A stretch of DNA of 64,000 bases from positions 98,215,668-98,279,667 of the forward strand of contig OY740774.1 in the NCBI GenBank assembly GCA_963513935.1. The letters run 5' to 3'. Positions 45,901 through 60,200 of the stretch are shown piece by piece. The position numbers and the translations under genes were made by a program. The notes under the pieces are model-generated. The model was given only the letters and a program-made list of their open reading frames with translations, was not told where the DNA came from and ran no database searches. The stretch is from Aphrophora alni (lineage: Eukaryota > Arthropoda > Insecta > Hemiptera > Aphrophoridae). Each line of letters begins with the position of its first letter. The stretch's first letter is position 1.

Positions 45901-48202
45901 ATTCAATCATTAATTCACCACTCTTGCAACCCTTATTTGGGCCTAGGTATCTTCCCCCTCTCCCTCCTCCTTAACCTAACAGTAATTTTGGCCAACTTTC
46001 TCTTGACCTATTGTGTTGTTGTAAAATTCTTGCATCCTAGTCTGTAAGCTGTTTTTGACAATGCCTAGTTGGCGAAATCTTGGTTGGCACGGCTCATTAA
46101 AAAATATTGTGGAAGTACAAATTGCCTTTTATTTAATTATTGATTATAAGTTTCTTCATTTTGTTTACATTATTCAAGTGTTTTATTTATATCTTAGTAT
46201 TTATTTATAGCATTTTTAGGGAAACAGTACTGTATTCAAATGAACTAGATAAGATGTTAATCAAAGAAGTAAGGATGCATGAAGCGCACTTTTAAGAATG
46301 AGAAATTCACTGCTGGTAATCACTGCCTGTATGATTGGCCCAAAATATTGTTTCCAGTCCTCCAGTGTTAGTTGGAGTAAGTCAACATTGAATTGCAGTT
46401 GTATGAAAATATTTCAAATTAACCTTTTTGGAGTGATAAACACAAAATTTCAGACGATTGAGAAAAGTTTTAAGAAAACAGTTTTAATGCTATCTTTCAA
46501 TATTTTATGGGGGATATGTTCAATATTTCGCAAGAGAAGCTCATTAGAATTAGCACGGCCATTGAATGTGAGTAGAGATTCTATTAGTAACACAAGTATT
46601 CAGCCCTGATATTTATTTAAAAAAATATTGTTTTAAATATACACAATTGATAAGCTCAAAAAGACCGGAGTTGCTGAATAAAGTGCTTTATTCCAAGAAT
46701 TAAAATTACTTTAACATTTTTCATATGTATTTCTGCTTGTTTCCAGGTGAGCCTGTGATACCACAACTTTCCAATGTTCCTTTCATCATCATAAGTGAAA
46801 AAGTTTGTTCATTGTTTATGAACCATTCATTTTTTTTTACCAGCATGTAAAATGCAAATTCTTTTATTTATAATAGAGTCCTATTTTGTTAAACTGGATT
46901 AATTTTAATCATTTTTGTTATTGTTTCAGTTAAACACATCTCTTACAACGGGAAGTGAAGAATCTGAATATGAGACGCTGGAAGAAGATAATGGTAATGA
47001 CAACCATAGTTATGGCAGTGATCGTAGTTCAAGGAGTAGGCACAGTTTACGTTCACTAGAAGATGGAGATCTGAGTGATAGCATTATCATTGAAGATGAA
47101 AGAGAAGAAGACGGAGATGAAGTAAGTTTTTATTGTCGAAGAAATTAAAAAGATTTTTATCTGTAACATTAAACAATCCTGTTTTCTATTGAAAATATTT
47201 GTTTAACATTCATTTTTGTAGAATAGTTTATGAAACAATTTAGGATCAATTTAATTACTGTGCAGCATCATTATTAATTAATGTTCGCTTGTTTGAGTCT
47301 TCAAAAAAGTTTTTAGTGTTATCGGATATGGGTTTTTCCCCCACTACTGGTACATCATAGTGAGGCTAACTTGCCATTTACCGAATACACATATAATGCT
47401 TCTTGACAGACAAACTTTAATGTAATAAGTAAGAAAGCTTGCTATAAAAACTTAATCTTTATACAGATCTTATCTCCTAACAGATTGCAGTTTGCTCAAC
47501 GTACGTAAAATAAAATATTGTCTTCATAAAAACCATATCAAGAGTAAGGTGTTTATATTTAATGATAGTCTCAGTCCAGGTGTGTTCAATATACTAAAAG
47601 ATAACCTTAATAAAGAGCATTTAGAAGTTACAGATACAGTAATGCCAGGAGCTGGTTTGGAAATTGTAGTAGATTCTTTTATACTCTAAAACTTTTACAT
47701 CTGCAGATTATGTAATAGTATTTGGTGGTGCTAATGATATAACAACATCAAGAAATTTCACCAGCAGCATTAGGGAAATATTGGAAAAACTGTTACCACT
47801 CTCTCTCTCGCTAAACAAACCTTATAATAAACTCTGTTCCTAGATCTGATCATTTTGTCCCTAGAAGATACAGCAAACACAGGAAATAGACAAAACCGTT
47901 AAGCAATCTCTGAAAATAATTGCAATAAAATATCCATTAATTTCTCTCCAGAAAGACTTTATTCCTATTATTTCAACATAGTGGGCATCTAAACAAAATA
48001 CTTGTCCCGTGAGACACTGTTTATTGCAGTGAGAGTTTAGATGAAGGGCTTATCACTTTGTTGCATCTCATAGCTGTCTTGTATAAAGAGTTAGACTGGA
48101 ATGATAATTTATCGTTGAGTATATTTTCTGGCAATTGTTTAAATGCCTCGTATATTTCAAATTCTTCAATGAAGCTTTGAATCTCCCGCCTCCTGTATCA
48201 GA

Positions 48203-48248
<46 letters not shown>

Positions 48249-51200
48249 TAATTTGATGATAAGTGAAATGATGTTTATTAATTCTTTTTTGGGATAATTG
48301 ATGGGTTGATTTTAAAATAGATTTTATGAGAACAAATACAATAAATTAAAACAATAAATGATAAAATAACTTCTTTGAGAAATTAAAATACTATGAAATA
48401 ATTTACATATTCAAAATAATACAACATGTATTGAAGTTTTGACTTAATCTCAATCTAATCCCATTGTCCAATTTGGCTAGTTGCCTTCATGGGCGTCTCC
48501 TACGAATGGGAAGAATCTGCAAGATTTTAACTTCGACCATGTTTTTGATAATATTTGTGTTCGTTTTCGATTTATAACAAATTATTCACATTTCCTAATG
48601 GATTTTTTGCTGACAACTTTTTAGACAATAAAATATTCTATTTAACACAATGGTGATATTAATTTTTCTCATTGAGCTTTCATTTTCTTGTAATATTGAC
48701 AATTCTGAAGTTTGTCGCCTAGACTTGTAAAACTTAGACCTTTCTAGCCTATTCATGTTTTGAAATTCAGATATTTGTTTTTAGTAGCCATTTTATTTAA
48801 TAAAATTCCTGGGAAAAATGAATAGTTTAGAACGATTTTGATAACGTTAAGATAGTTCAAAAATACAGGGAAATAATTTTGTTTTATAATTTTCTGATCA
48901 AAAGTCGGGAATTTTACAATAATTATTGAAATGTTGAATTGCAGTTGATCATAATTGCAGCTAGATCGTGTATATCGGTTTTAGATTCAAAGAAATTCTT
49001 GTGATGTTTCTTTTGATTGACATTTTATTTAACTGCATTTCGAATTGTCTCAATGCGCTGTGTGTATATGTGCATGTCCATGTCTTTGACACTCATAATT
49101 AGGATTATATAAGCACTCAGAGGGTTATTATTTAATATTTTACAAATTTATCAGGAGAAACCATTGGTCGGCTAGACTAATTAAAAGTGGATATTACAAA
49201 ATAAAAAATTGTGTTTTATTATCTTTATATCCGTTTGTTTTATGTGCAGTGTTTTACAGCCCAATTATGTGGACCAATTTTAATCAAATTTGGTATGTGG
49301 CATAATAATTTTGACCATATGTTTTGGATGGTTTTTTTAATAACTCAAAATTTTTGGTTAGCTATCTTAAGAAAAAACACAAAATTACGATTTTTTGAAA
49401 TTGGCTCTAATGATTTTGCCTTTATAGACCCAAAATATACCTCAGTGGTCGCCATCTCTCAATAAATGTCAGTTCGTAAGTTATTGGTAAAAATTAAAAA
49501 TTAGCCACAATTTCTCATATACGTGTCTACCGATTTTGTTTAAATTTTAATGAAATATGGAGTTTAATGTCCCAAACCTACATGCAAAATTCCAGTAAAA
49601 AAATGTATGGTCCTTATTTAAATATATGAACATATTTTCAAAGCCCATGGTTGATATTCATTTTAATTGACAACTACTGAAATGACATTTTTAGTGATGG
49701 TTGGCTTTTTATTTTATTTTTGGGGATGAAGGAGTGAGAAAGTTTGTACAATATTTTTGTTGCACCCTTTATTGTTATCAATGAAAGACAAATAAACCAA
49801 AATTATATTGATGGATCAAACATTAGAATTTTAAAAATTAAAAAAAATGTAATATCATTTCATTTGAAACATTCTGGAAAAATGACAATTTGGAATACAC
49901 TTATAAATGGTAGAAAACTTGAAAGGCAATGTTTTGCTAGGTAGTTTTAGTACACCCACATTTAAAATGACAGGTCATGCATATTCATATGACAATAAGA
50001 AGCTGAAACAATTAGATATATGATAAGCCATTCTGTTATGTGCAGATAACATTCTAATTTCTAAACAGTCTTTGCAAGTTAATGTTAACTGGTTTATCAA
50101 TATCTACAATGAATCACTCTCTATGTAATAAACATACTAAGTAATCTTTGTACACAAATAAGTAATCAAATTTACTAGTTAGTTAAAACAACTAGGCCTC
50201 CTGGACTTGTTGATTGTTTATAAACAGGATACAGGGTGGAAAATAAGTCCTGCAATCGCTGACTAATTTTGTAATGTGATAGAGAATTAATATCTTCATG
50301 AATCAGTTAGTCTGTCTTTTTGTTAGATTTTCCAAAAGTGATCATCTGTTTTGAGTGGGTGAGAGAGTGAACAACTCAAAAATTTCAAATAATTCACTCA
50401 TTTTGTAACATCATTTTATAGGTTTCACTGATATTATTTGATGTGCATAATTATGTACCTACTAAATTTAATTTTAAATGATAAAATCACACGAAGAAAC
50501 AAAATGAATCTATAACAACAATATCCAAAATGGCGGGTACCTCAAAGTTTTAAAGAGTCATTAAAATTTCTATTGAATTACAAGTGGCTTACCTACCAAT
50601 AAATTAGTTTATTCTTAAAATTAGCAGGTTTTAATTAGTAGGTACAGTAATAAAGTGCAATTTGTAATTACAATTACAATTTCAGTTTAGTAAATGTTTA
50701 GCATGTAATGTTTTTTTCTGTGAACTGTTTGACAACACAGGTAAGGTTTGAATTGTTTTTTATTATTTACTGTACCTCCTAGCTAAAACTTTACATTACA
50801 TTTTTTTAAAAATACATAAATTTACGGTATTTTCATAGCAATTTTAAATGAAGGATTTATTCAAACTTTGAACCTCAAACATTTTGGATCTAGGGTTTTC
50901 ATAGAGCTATTTTATTCCACCATTTATTTCTTTATGTGCTGTTATCATTTAAAATTTAATTGAGAGATATCTAATTATGCATATAAAATGATATCAGTAT
51001 AATAGCAAATTTGCAAGACCAAAATATAAAAGATTAATTTTATTAAAAATTTAATCTTATTATGACTTTTACCAAGTTTTTCTTACATACACTCCTTAAC
51101 GACAGAAACAAAAATAATATTATAAAAGGCCTAATTTTTAAAATCTCTCGATGGATCTATTTCAAAATAAGCAACTGTGAAGTAATTTAATTTAAATTAT

Positions 51201-54200
51201 TTCGGTCGGTACATGTTACCCAAGCCACTTCACTCATTTTTGCTTATTGCTCTCCCAGAAGATGTTGTGTGCCCCTACTATGTCCTATAGATCCACGAGC
51301 TCGGCGAACTTGATGATCTTTTCTATGAGGTTGCCTTGGGAAATTGTGTCTTTCCCCATGTGTACAAAGATGCCAATCCTTTCCTGCTCGAGTCTAAGAG
51401 AAGGTGGTCTCCAGTCTCGTCATGCATTCCACAGAGGTTCTGCCTTCCTTATATTGCAACAGCTTAACTTCATAAAGTCTGATGTAATATTTGTAGAGGG
51501 ACATGAAGTGTAAGTCTACTCACTCTCAGACGTGAGATGTTCCTCTACCTTGTCCAATGCTCTTTCTCAGTCCAAGCATTGATGGCGAACATAATCTTTT
51601 ACTTGGAGATTGGTCAAAACGGCTCTGGTCCTATATGAACTTTGCTGCTGATGCTTTATTTGCTAGCATGTCACCATTCTCATTTTCATTAATTCTAGCA
51701 TGTCCTGGCACCTAACAAAGAGTAAGATTCTTACAGCCACCAAGCTGTGATATCGTCTTGAAACAATTCCAGACTAGCTTTGATCTGAAATCTTTTGAAT
51801 ACTTTAAGGCTGCCTGACTGTTGTTATAGATGCAAATAACCTTATTCCTGTACCCAGTCTTAGATTTTTTCTTGGGCATATTCCATTAGAGCAGGACCTA
51901 TTCCAACTGAAATACTGTGGAGTGAACTCTCTATTTGTAGCGAAATTGTCTGACCAAATTCACCTCCACAGATACCTGTGCCTGTTCCCACCTTTAGTTT
52001 TTGAACTGTTTGTAAACCACTCTAGTTACCCTAGAGATATGGGTCTTCTTCTTTCTCGCATTCTGGTATTATCACTACAAATTACTTTGAGGAGTAACAT
52101 GTTTTCATATGGTCAGAGATCATGTCTAATATATAATCCCGTGACCATTGTTGAGATTTTAGAGTGTTTCAACTTATCATAAGACCTCTTCCATAAACCT
52201 TCACATTGCAGACGATAAACATTTCCTAACCTCTGTCTTAATGAACAGGTCTATAGGTAGTATGTTAAGGCAACAGTCTAAAGATGCTCAAGGGGCACTA
52301 CAAACAGCTCCTGTTACTGGAAGACAGGCAAGTCTCTGAATTCCCACGAGTCTTACAGCTGATCTGTGGATTTCTACTTTAGCCCACCACACAGTGGTAC
52401 CATACGTTATGGCAGGTTTTACCACAGAGGTGTAAAGCCAAAATATCAACTTCGGCTTTAAACTCCATGTCCCACCAATATATTCTACACCAGAATACAG
52501 AATATAACAAAATTAATTTAACAAAACAAAAAGTTTATAGCTACATAACCTTTAGGCTGTATCTCATACATATCCATTTACCCTAACCAATGACACGGCT
52601 AATATGTGAACCCCATTTAAGTCTATTATCAGATTACTTCCTAACCTAACTTCGGTACCTATTTTAATTTCATTACCGAAGATAGTTTGAGGTCTAAGGC
52701 CTTCTAACTTCTTTCATCTAGTAAATGGAATGACATTGAGTAATCAAAGGATTCGTTGTGTGTGATTGTTGCTCCAGACTTTGTGTAAATAACTAGGGTT
52801 ATTCAACACTGAATAAAAGTTTTTTTATATGTCTGTGTAGTGCTTGTTATGATTGTTTTTTTAAAAAAAGCATAACTTATATGTAAAATGTTTTTTATTT
52901 ATTATTTCATAAAACAAAAACAAAAATTCTTTTATTGTATAAAAATGTAATTGACAGGGGTTGGGCTTTGTCTCTTCATAATTGTAAAGATTAGCAAGGG
53001 ACTTTATTCAGGAATTATAGATTAGAAAGTATTAATTTTGTTGACTTTTAACACTTTAACCGTATCATGAATTTTTATTCACTAACAGTATCATCCGGTC
53101 TCTCGGACCGGACATTTTTTTCTCCATTTTAGTTATTTTTTAACTTGAATCTCAAGATTTATTTCAATTTAGGTTTAATTTAGCGTACATGTATGTATGA
53201 ATTAAAATTTGGCATTACAGTGCTTTAAAATTTTTTAATTTGTGCCATTTTGTAAATAATCTGTATATATGTATAAGGAAATGGAGGGGAAAAAAAAGTT
53301 TCCGACAAAAAACACTATTTGTTTATTTATTTTCAAAACAATTTCTCGCCCTTCTTGTCGGGCCGGGAAGTCGTCCTCTCAAAATGTTGTGTTGGAGCGT
53401 TCGTCTTTGTTTGTTTTCTTCTTAATATTAAAATAATAGATTCTTAATATTAATTTGAAATTATTTATACATTTTACTACTTTGTAACACTTTAAGATAT
53501 TTAAGAAATTTGTAAAACTTATTCAATGCAAATGTCTTAAACGGAACTGATTATTAATAATTGTAATTATAAACTTTGATTAGAATTTAGAAATCAAAAA
53601 CTACATAATAATATAATATTACAAAATATGAATTAATTACACACATGAATGTATATTTAAATGACCAGAACTGATACTTCAGAGAGAAAGAGATCTATTT
53701 AATATTTACAAAGATAAAAAAAGCTAGTTGTAGAGGAATATTTAATCAATTGCAAGAATATTTTTGTCACGATAAGACAAGACTAAGGTATTTTATTTCT
53801 ACATACGGTAGTTGGTGGCAAATTATTTGACCTCCAAGAGAATATTAAAATAATTTTTTTTTTTTTAAATTAAATATTTCAAATCTATTATATCAAAAGT
53901 AAATAATAATAAAATGCTTACATAGTTGGCACTTCAACATGAGGCTTTCTTTTAAAAGAAAAAACATAATTATACTAGCAACATGTCTAATTTTTCCAAT
54001 AATCTCGGCACCTAAAGGAACCATTTTGAATGATAAGGGTTTACCTTTGAATGATCAGGGGCAAATTCAAATCATTATTGATTATTGGCTTATGGTTATT
54101 ATAATATTTGAGTCCAAACATAATCTTTGTACTTTTTGAAAATCATTTAACTTAGAATCATTAAATTTATTATTGTCTTAATTTTTTGCTATAACTTAAT

Positions 54201-57200
54201 TTGAGAAAATTAAAATTTTTGAGTTTTGTGTTGGCAAATTTACACCTGCGTGAGGGGGTTCATATGTGTTTGATATTTATTAAAGTAAGTGTAATGTTTG
54301 TAAAGGCTTGGAAAGTATCAACAAAGATAAAATAAATTGTTTATTTTATGCCTAATTAGATAAATTTAGACTTTGGGTATTGATGGTTGATGCATCAACA
54401 AGTATGTTTGATTACATAATTCAGATGATAAGATCTTATTGTCTTACTAGATAATAAATTAACTTTTATGCATTACGCTTGCAATTGGTTCTGATTATAT
54501 TGACTATGACAATACATATGTGCATGTGTTTAGCATATTGAACAGCTGTACATTTGCTTTAATGTTTTGCATAATTGTTTAACTTAGGTATTAATCATTC
54601 ACATTATTACGTGTGATATGAAATGTGACTGTACTTTAGTGTATTTTTGTTTTAATACTTTTAGTCGTTATTATTAATAAAATAATAACAAAGCGAATTT
54701 GAGATCCTGTTTTAAGGCGGCCATTTGGCATTTAGTTTGTATCTACCAAATGTGTGTATCAATTGTTATAATAAAGGTGCACCTAGGATAATAAATGTCT
54801 AAAGAACAAGTCTAAAAAATTATACCTTATTACTTCTTGGTTCTAAGGCATGGACATAGGAATAGAGTGTGCATTCCAATATTTTAATATAATGTTATGA
54901 AATAAATTTCAAATGCAATTTGAACTGTTTTCTAAAATTTTCCCACTGGGCGTTCTTACCAGATAAAAAAAAAATCACAATTTTAATTTATCTGAATTGA
55001 AAACCTTTTGAGTTATAGGATAAAAAAAAATTATGAAAAGAATTATGAGTTACATAGCAGTTACTTTGTTTTGTTCCCTAAGATTTCCTATAAAACTTGA
55101 ATGGTATATCACAATCTTAATGCAAGAAGCCAATCCACCACAAATCCATTTAACTTTATTATTTATTCTTATGGATGGTGTCCTTGTGTATAGAAACTGT
55201 GGTATTTACCATTATTTTTTAGTCTATGAGTATCATTTATCACATATCTCATGTGTCAAAGTGGATTTTCAAGGACGATTTATTGAATATATTAAAATAT
55301 CGAAGAAGCTAAGTTTTCTATATTCAGAACCACTAGTATAAACAATGGACAATAATTGTACAAAGTTTGTAATATACCCTTTAAAAAAATACCACAACCA
55401 AATAATTTAAGTTCTATATTTGTTGGGGGGGGGGGGTGCTGCAAATTAAAAGTAGGGTAGAATAATTTTTTTTTAATGAAGGCGTATGGGCTTAAACAAA
55501 ATATATTATACGCAGTTTCTCAAAAATGTCGGTTTTGGAATTATTGTTAAAAAAGAGAAAACGGGTGCTCATACCGAAAATTGTTAGAACTGATTTAGAG
55601 AAAATTTGAGTTGTAAGTTTTAATATTATGTTTCAACTATCATTAAACTTTGATTTAATGATAAAATATCCGAATATTTCCAGAATATACCCGCAAATCA
55701 AATTTGATTCATTTTACCTATATGGGTTGTAGTTCACAGTTGACTGACAAACATCATTATAAAAAACACTTTGTTATGCCAGAGGACCTTAATATATATA
55801 TTCCTGCAAAACAATAAATATTAATTTTTCGATCCATCATAGTTTTTGCTACGTTCAAGTGGAAATGTAAAACTTGCAGAATCTATCTGTTATAGATGTA
55901 CACCAGAAATGTACTGTAAATGTAACAAACAAGGCTTACAATAAAAATAAATTGTGTACATATATTGTTCAAATTTCCTCACACTCCAATACACAAAATC
56001 AAAGCCTGAACAATTAATATATTCGTCATTAATATTCAGAAAATCATCATCTTTTGACGTTTCTGCCACAATCTCTTCTATTTCTCAATGATCTCTTCAC
56101 GTCTGCTCCTTCTCCATTAGTCTCCAATCTACACCCTTGGCTTGAATATCCTCCAGAAATTCCCTTGTCCATTTGACTAGTTCTCTCTTCATATCCTCTT
56201 CAGTTTCCTCCTGTGCTGTGTGTATGGCTACTTTCAGTTCCTATTTTTCTATGGTCTTTTACTTCTATGAGTTTTCTATGTGTATCATTAATATTTTAAT
56301 GTCAGGAAATTGGTGGAGTTATTAGTGAAATAGTTGAAGAGATATACCTAAAGGTTACCACAATTTCGATCAATTTTGGATTATTGATCCATGATAGTAT
56401 TGAGGAAAAATAATCCGACAATGGACAGTGTTTGTTGTGGTTTTTCCAATTTACTTAAATATCATAACTTTCTTTTATTACTTTTGGCACATTGGTTTTG
56501 GTCAAAAATCATTTCACAAAAGTTATGTCAATTAGTTTTTGACATATAATAACTATTTTACTAATAACTCCCAAATCAGCGTAAGTTGTGCATATATTAT
56601 ATAAATATTTATTACAAAAGTTTGAATTATTAAAACTGTTTGAAATTTCATAGTTGCAGGAGGTTTTAGTGTGATAGCTGCCATATTTTAATTTGAGTGA
56701 TTCAATATATATATATTCATACAGTACAAATAATGCAAATTCTGTATTCCACGCTGTCTCAGCTGAAAGCAAACTATGGATATGTAGATAAAATCTGATT
56801 ACAATGTGGGTGGAGTCATGTGCATTGGTAGTATATATTATGTACTTTTTTTTATAATGGGTGTCCCTAAAGTTCCAAGAATGGATAAATTACTTTTAAA
56901 TTAGGAAAATTAGAAAAATGAAATCTTGTTTGTTTTGTTCACCCCCCCCCCCCTGCTATCACCTACAATACCCTTTCCATTAATTTTATTTTCTGGTATA
57001 ATACAAATTATTTTTTGGCTTATAAGGTAAATTCACTTTCACCCACAAAATGGGGTGTCAACTCAAAGTTTTAAAATGTAACATCCCATTGAAGAAAGTC
57101 AATCGAATGTCTAAAGAAAAGGTCAGCTTACTTGAGTTTTTCCTCTAGAAAAATAATAGACTTAACAAAATAGTCATTAACATTATAGTTTCAAAATTTT

Positions 57201-60200
57201 GCTAAAAGTAAGTTGGCCTGTTTGACATTTGACCAGTCGCCATATTGTATTGAGTCAGATAGTGACATCTTAGTTTATCTAAAATGCGGTGTTTATTTTA
57301 CAATTAAAAATTTTGAGTTTCTCTCCAAAAAGCCCATTTTGAGGGGCAAGGTAAATTTATCTCTTATATCAAAAATAGTTTGTTGTTTTTTACACAGATA
57401 AACATTTGTAAGATTTCAGTTTTCTAATTTTAAAGTTATTTAATCATTCAGGTACTTTTTGGACACCCATTATATAAGTCTACTTGATTCTCTCATGTCT
57501 TTGATACAGTTCGATAACATTAATATTTTTCATTGTAGTGAGATGGAGTTGGAACCATCAAATGTAGAATTAATATCTAAAAATTTTGGTCCAATTTAAT
57601 AAATACATCAAAGTGGATTATAAATGACATGTGACAAAAAATGGTCATCATTTTAAGATTTTGGATATTTCTGAATTTTAATAGATTTCCACATGAACAT
57701 ACAAGAAATCCCCTTTACCAATTAATTATAAAATCCCCATCTGAATTGTTGTGGCTGTTACTGAACTCAAATAAATATAATAGGGAAGGTTGAAATGGCA
57801 TATTGCACAATTTTTTTCTCTTCAAAATCCTTAGTCCTTAAAAATTAAGGTCAATAGAAAATGTAGGTTCAAAATTGTTTACATTTCCATATTTACCTTC
57901 TATGTATCAGGTAAGAGTTATTTTGATTAAGTTTGGAATGGTTGGAGGTTTTTATCACATTGTGTGTGTGATGCAATGTTTTGGGTTTCTATCTTCTCTC
58001 ATTTGTATCAAAAAGAAATTGAATTTTTTTGAGCCTTTTTTAACAGTTATAACCATTATAATCAAGTAAAACTCTTTTGTATTATTTTTATTTCAAAATT
58101 ATTGTGATACATGGGAAATCGTGTTAAGGTGTAAAATTAATCTTATTTTAATAAAGAAATTTACTTATAGATGTTGAACAATTTATAGTTTTTGTTTGAT
58201 ATTTGATATTTTCCCCCAATATTATGAGGAACATTTTAAACAAATAAAATTGACGTACAACAATTATATTTTATTTATACATAACCTTAGAAGCCTGCTA
58301 CATTAAAAAAAAAAACCTTGTAGCAGAGAACACCTAACAATTTATGTGTTGTTAATTTTAAGATCAAATATTTTTTGCCTTTTATTATTGATAGTTACAA
58401 TTATAGAATTGCATGTATAAAACAGAACTATTTAATTTCATGTAATTTACTTTTTCAGGAAAACTCAGTCGCTAAAGACAAAAAATTAGATGATGACGAA
58501 GACCGACGAAATCCTCAGTATATCCCAAAGAAAGGAACTTTCTATGAACATGACGATCGGACTACCTTGGAAGAAATGTATGTGCTTTATCATTTTTTCT
58601 TTCTTTCTGCCCTCAGTATGTATAACAGGATTATTTTTTATTGTCACATTTCAATAATTAAAGTAATTTTCAATGTATAAGTATTAGTGTTAGGTAATAT
58701 AGCCAATAATATTCTTTATATTTTATTAATGTATCAGCCTGTTTATTATCAATTTGTTAAATTTTTTAAATACCCTGCTTCAAGGTGTTGTCTATACAGT
58801 GGATTTTAATACTTTAAACTACATAAATTCCAGAGTTTGGAAAGACACGGATTTGTTAGAAAAGTTTATACAACATTATTTCCAGGGGATGAATACGCAA
58901 AATGATATCATTCAGGATGATCAGCACAGTCTAGAAGCATTGCTTTATAATAAATACAAGGGGGACTCAAAAATACCTAAAATAAAGTTTAAAGAAAATT
59001 GTTTTAAGTTTTTTTCAACCCGCAACTCTAGTCTCCTTCAAAGTCTCTTGATTCAAAATACTAAATACTCTTTATTCTGTAGTAACAGCCTATAACATTA
59101 GGCTAATATATCCAAGTGACACTTTCACTTCTGGTTATTTTTGAATACCCCCCTCGTAGTTGTATTGTCTCATAGTCCATGTGACTATATATTCAGTGAT
59201 AATATATATCTTACATAACTACGTATATGTTACTTTTCCCATAATAGTGGTATAGTGGTTAAATGGTTGTTTTCGGTTTAAGAGTGGTGTAATAGTATGG
59301 ATTCGGATCTCATTCGGTATTTTTTTCTGTGCAAATAGCTTTTGTTCTTTTCAGTCTGTGGTAATTTGGTAGGGGGAGGAGCACTTTAAATAATTTTAAT
59401 TGGCCTGTTGGTGAGGTTGGTTTTAACTGAAGTTAATGATACAGAAACGATTATGTTTTAACAAGTTTAAAAAAAGTAACAAATTGGTACTCAACATGCT
59501 ACTAAGATTTTGTTTAAGATATTCATTGCAAAAATTGACCTTCCACCAAATTATGGTCCTTACTGATTTAAAATTCATGGTATAACTCATCATGTCATTT
59601 CACCTTTCTATGCTGAGAATAAAGAAAACAGTTCATATGACCAACTCTACATTCTCGACTTTGCCAAAGCTAATAAAATCAGACTTTTAAACGGTTAACT
59701 AATTATAAGATGCCATCAACAAATCTAAGTCAATTAAAATTTTAATTTGTTGCATATTATCAAAATTTTACATATAAATAATTTAGCCATACAAAAAAAT
59801 ATTTTTATCCCAATCTCCCTCCACTAATCTTTTATAATCTTCAGATTTATTAAAAACTAATAAATTCAATATGAAGACCTTATTATGAGCAAAGCAAGCA
59901 CGCGGCGCTTTGCGCTGCACAGGGTTTGTCTAGTTTAATTATAAATGTAATGTTACTTCTTCCATTACTAGCTGGATTCGAAAATACATTCATATCCCTT
60001 GCGAGAATCTCGGAAGATTTGTGGAATGAGAATTGAGTTTTTCTTTTCTGAAGACTTGAGTACCATAATAAATATGAATAGTATAATTTATTAATTTAAC
60101 ATTTTTTAAGAAATAAGCAAAAACATTTTTTACAACATATTAAGGGATTTCAAATATAAACAGAAAATCATCATCTAAAATTTATTTTATTCGCTACAAT

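Larger units (their letters stand above)
44620..46110 (+). mobile_element. Penelope-like retroelement, 3' end with GIY-YIG endonuclease, interrupted
   Basis: Reading along the plus strand: NGYDNNLIEKMLKNKLKK (a stretch typical just before the endonuclease linker), CKPENIEKSLG, then VYKLNCKIC, VGQTDRSFKTRLSEHNRSW and, past a LINE insertion, WRLDYVDSSFSNHL, FNILHVNGKGKKLNTLE, which follow the GIY-YIG domain order of Penelope-like elements (GxYKLxC, YxGQTxRSFxxRxxEH, NHL, the catalytic Glu in LNxxE). A one-base frameshift near 44952 breaks the YxG motif. The frame stops at 45974 after a PPLPPP tail, and a hammerhead-like motif follows at 46046. The RT domain upstream is not preserved. Confidence 0.8.

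Noticed and set aside
53094..53112. Terminator or transposon end from the CCGG hairpin
   Set aside because: Only 7 bp, no partner end found; prokaryotic-type terminators do not apply here.
58754..59095. 113-residue frame between btz exons 3 and 4
   Set aside because: No family motif, no splice phase that fits btz; it may be transposon debris.
59235..59330. tRNA gene
   Set aside because: Box-like words without a closing acceptor stem; called a possible SINE.
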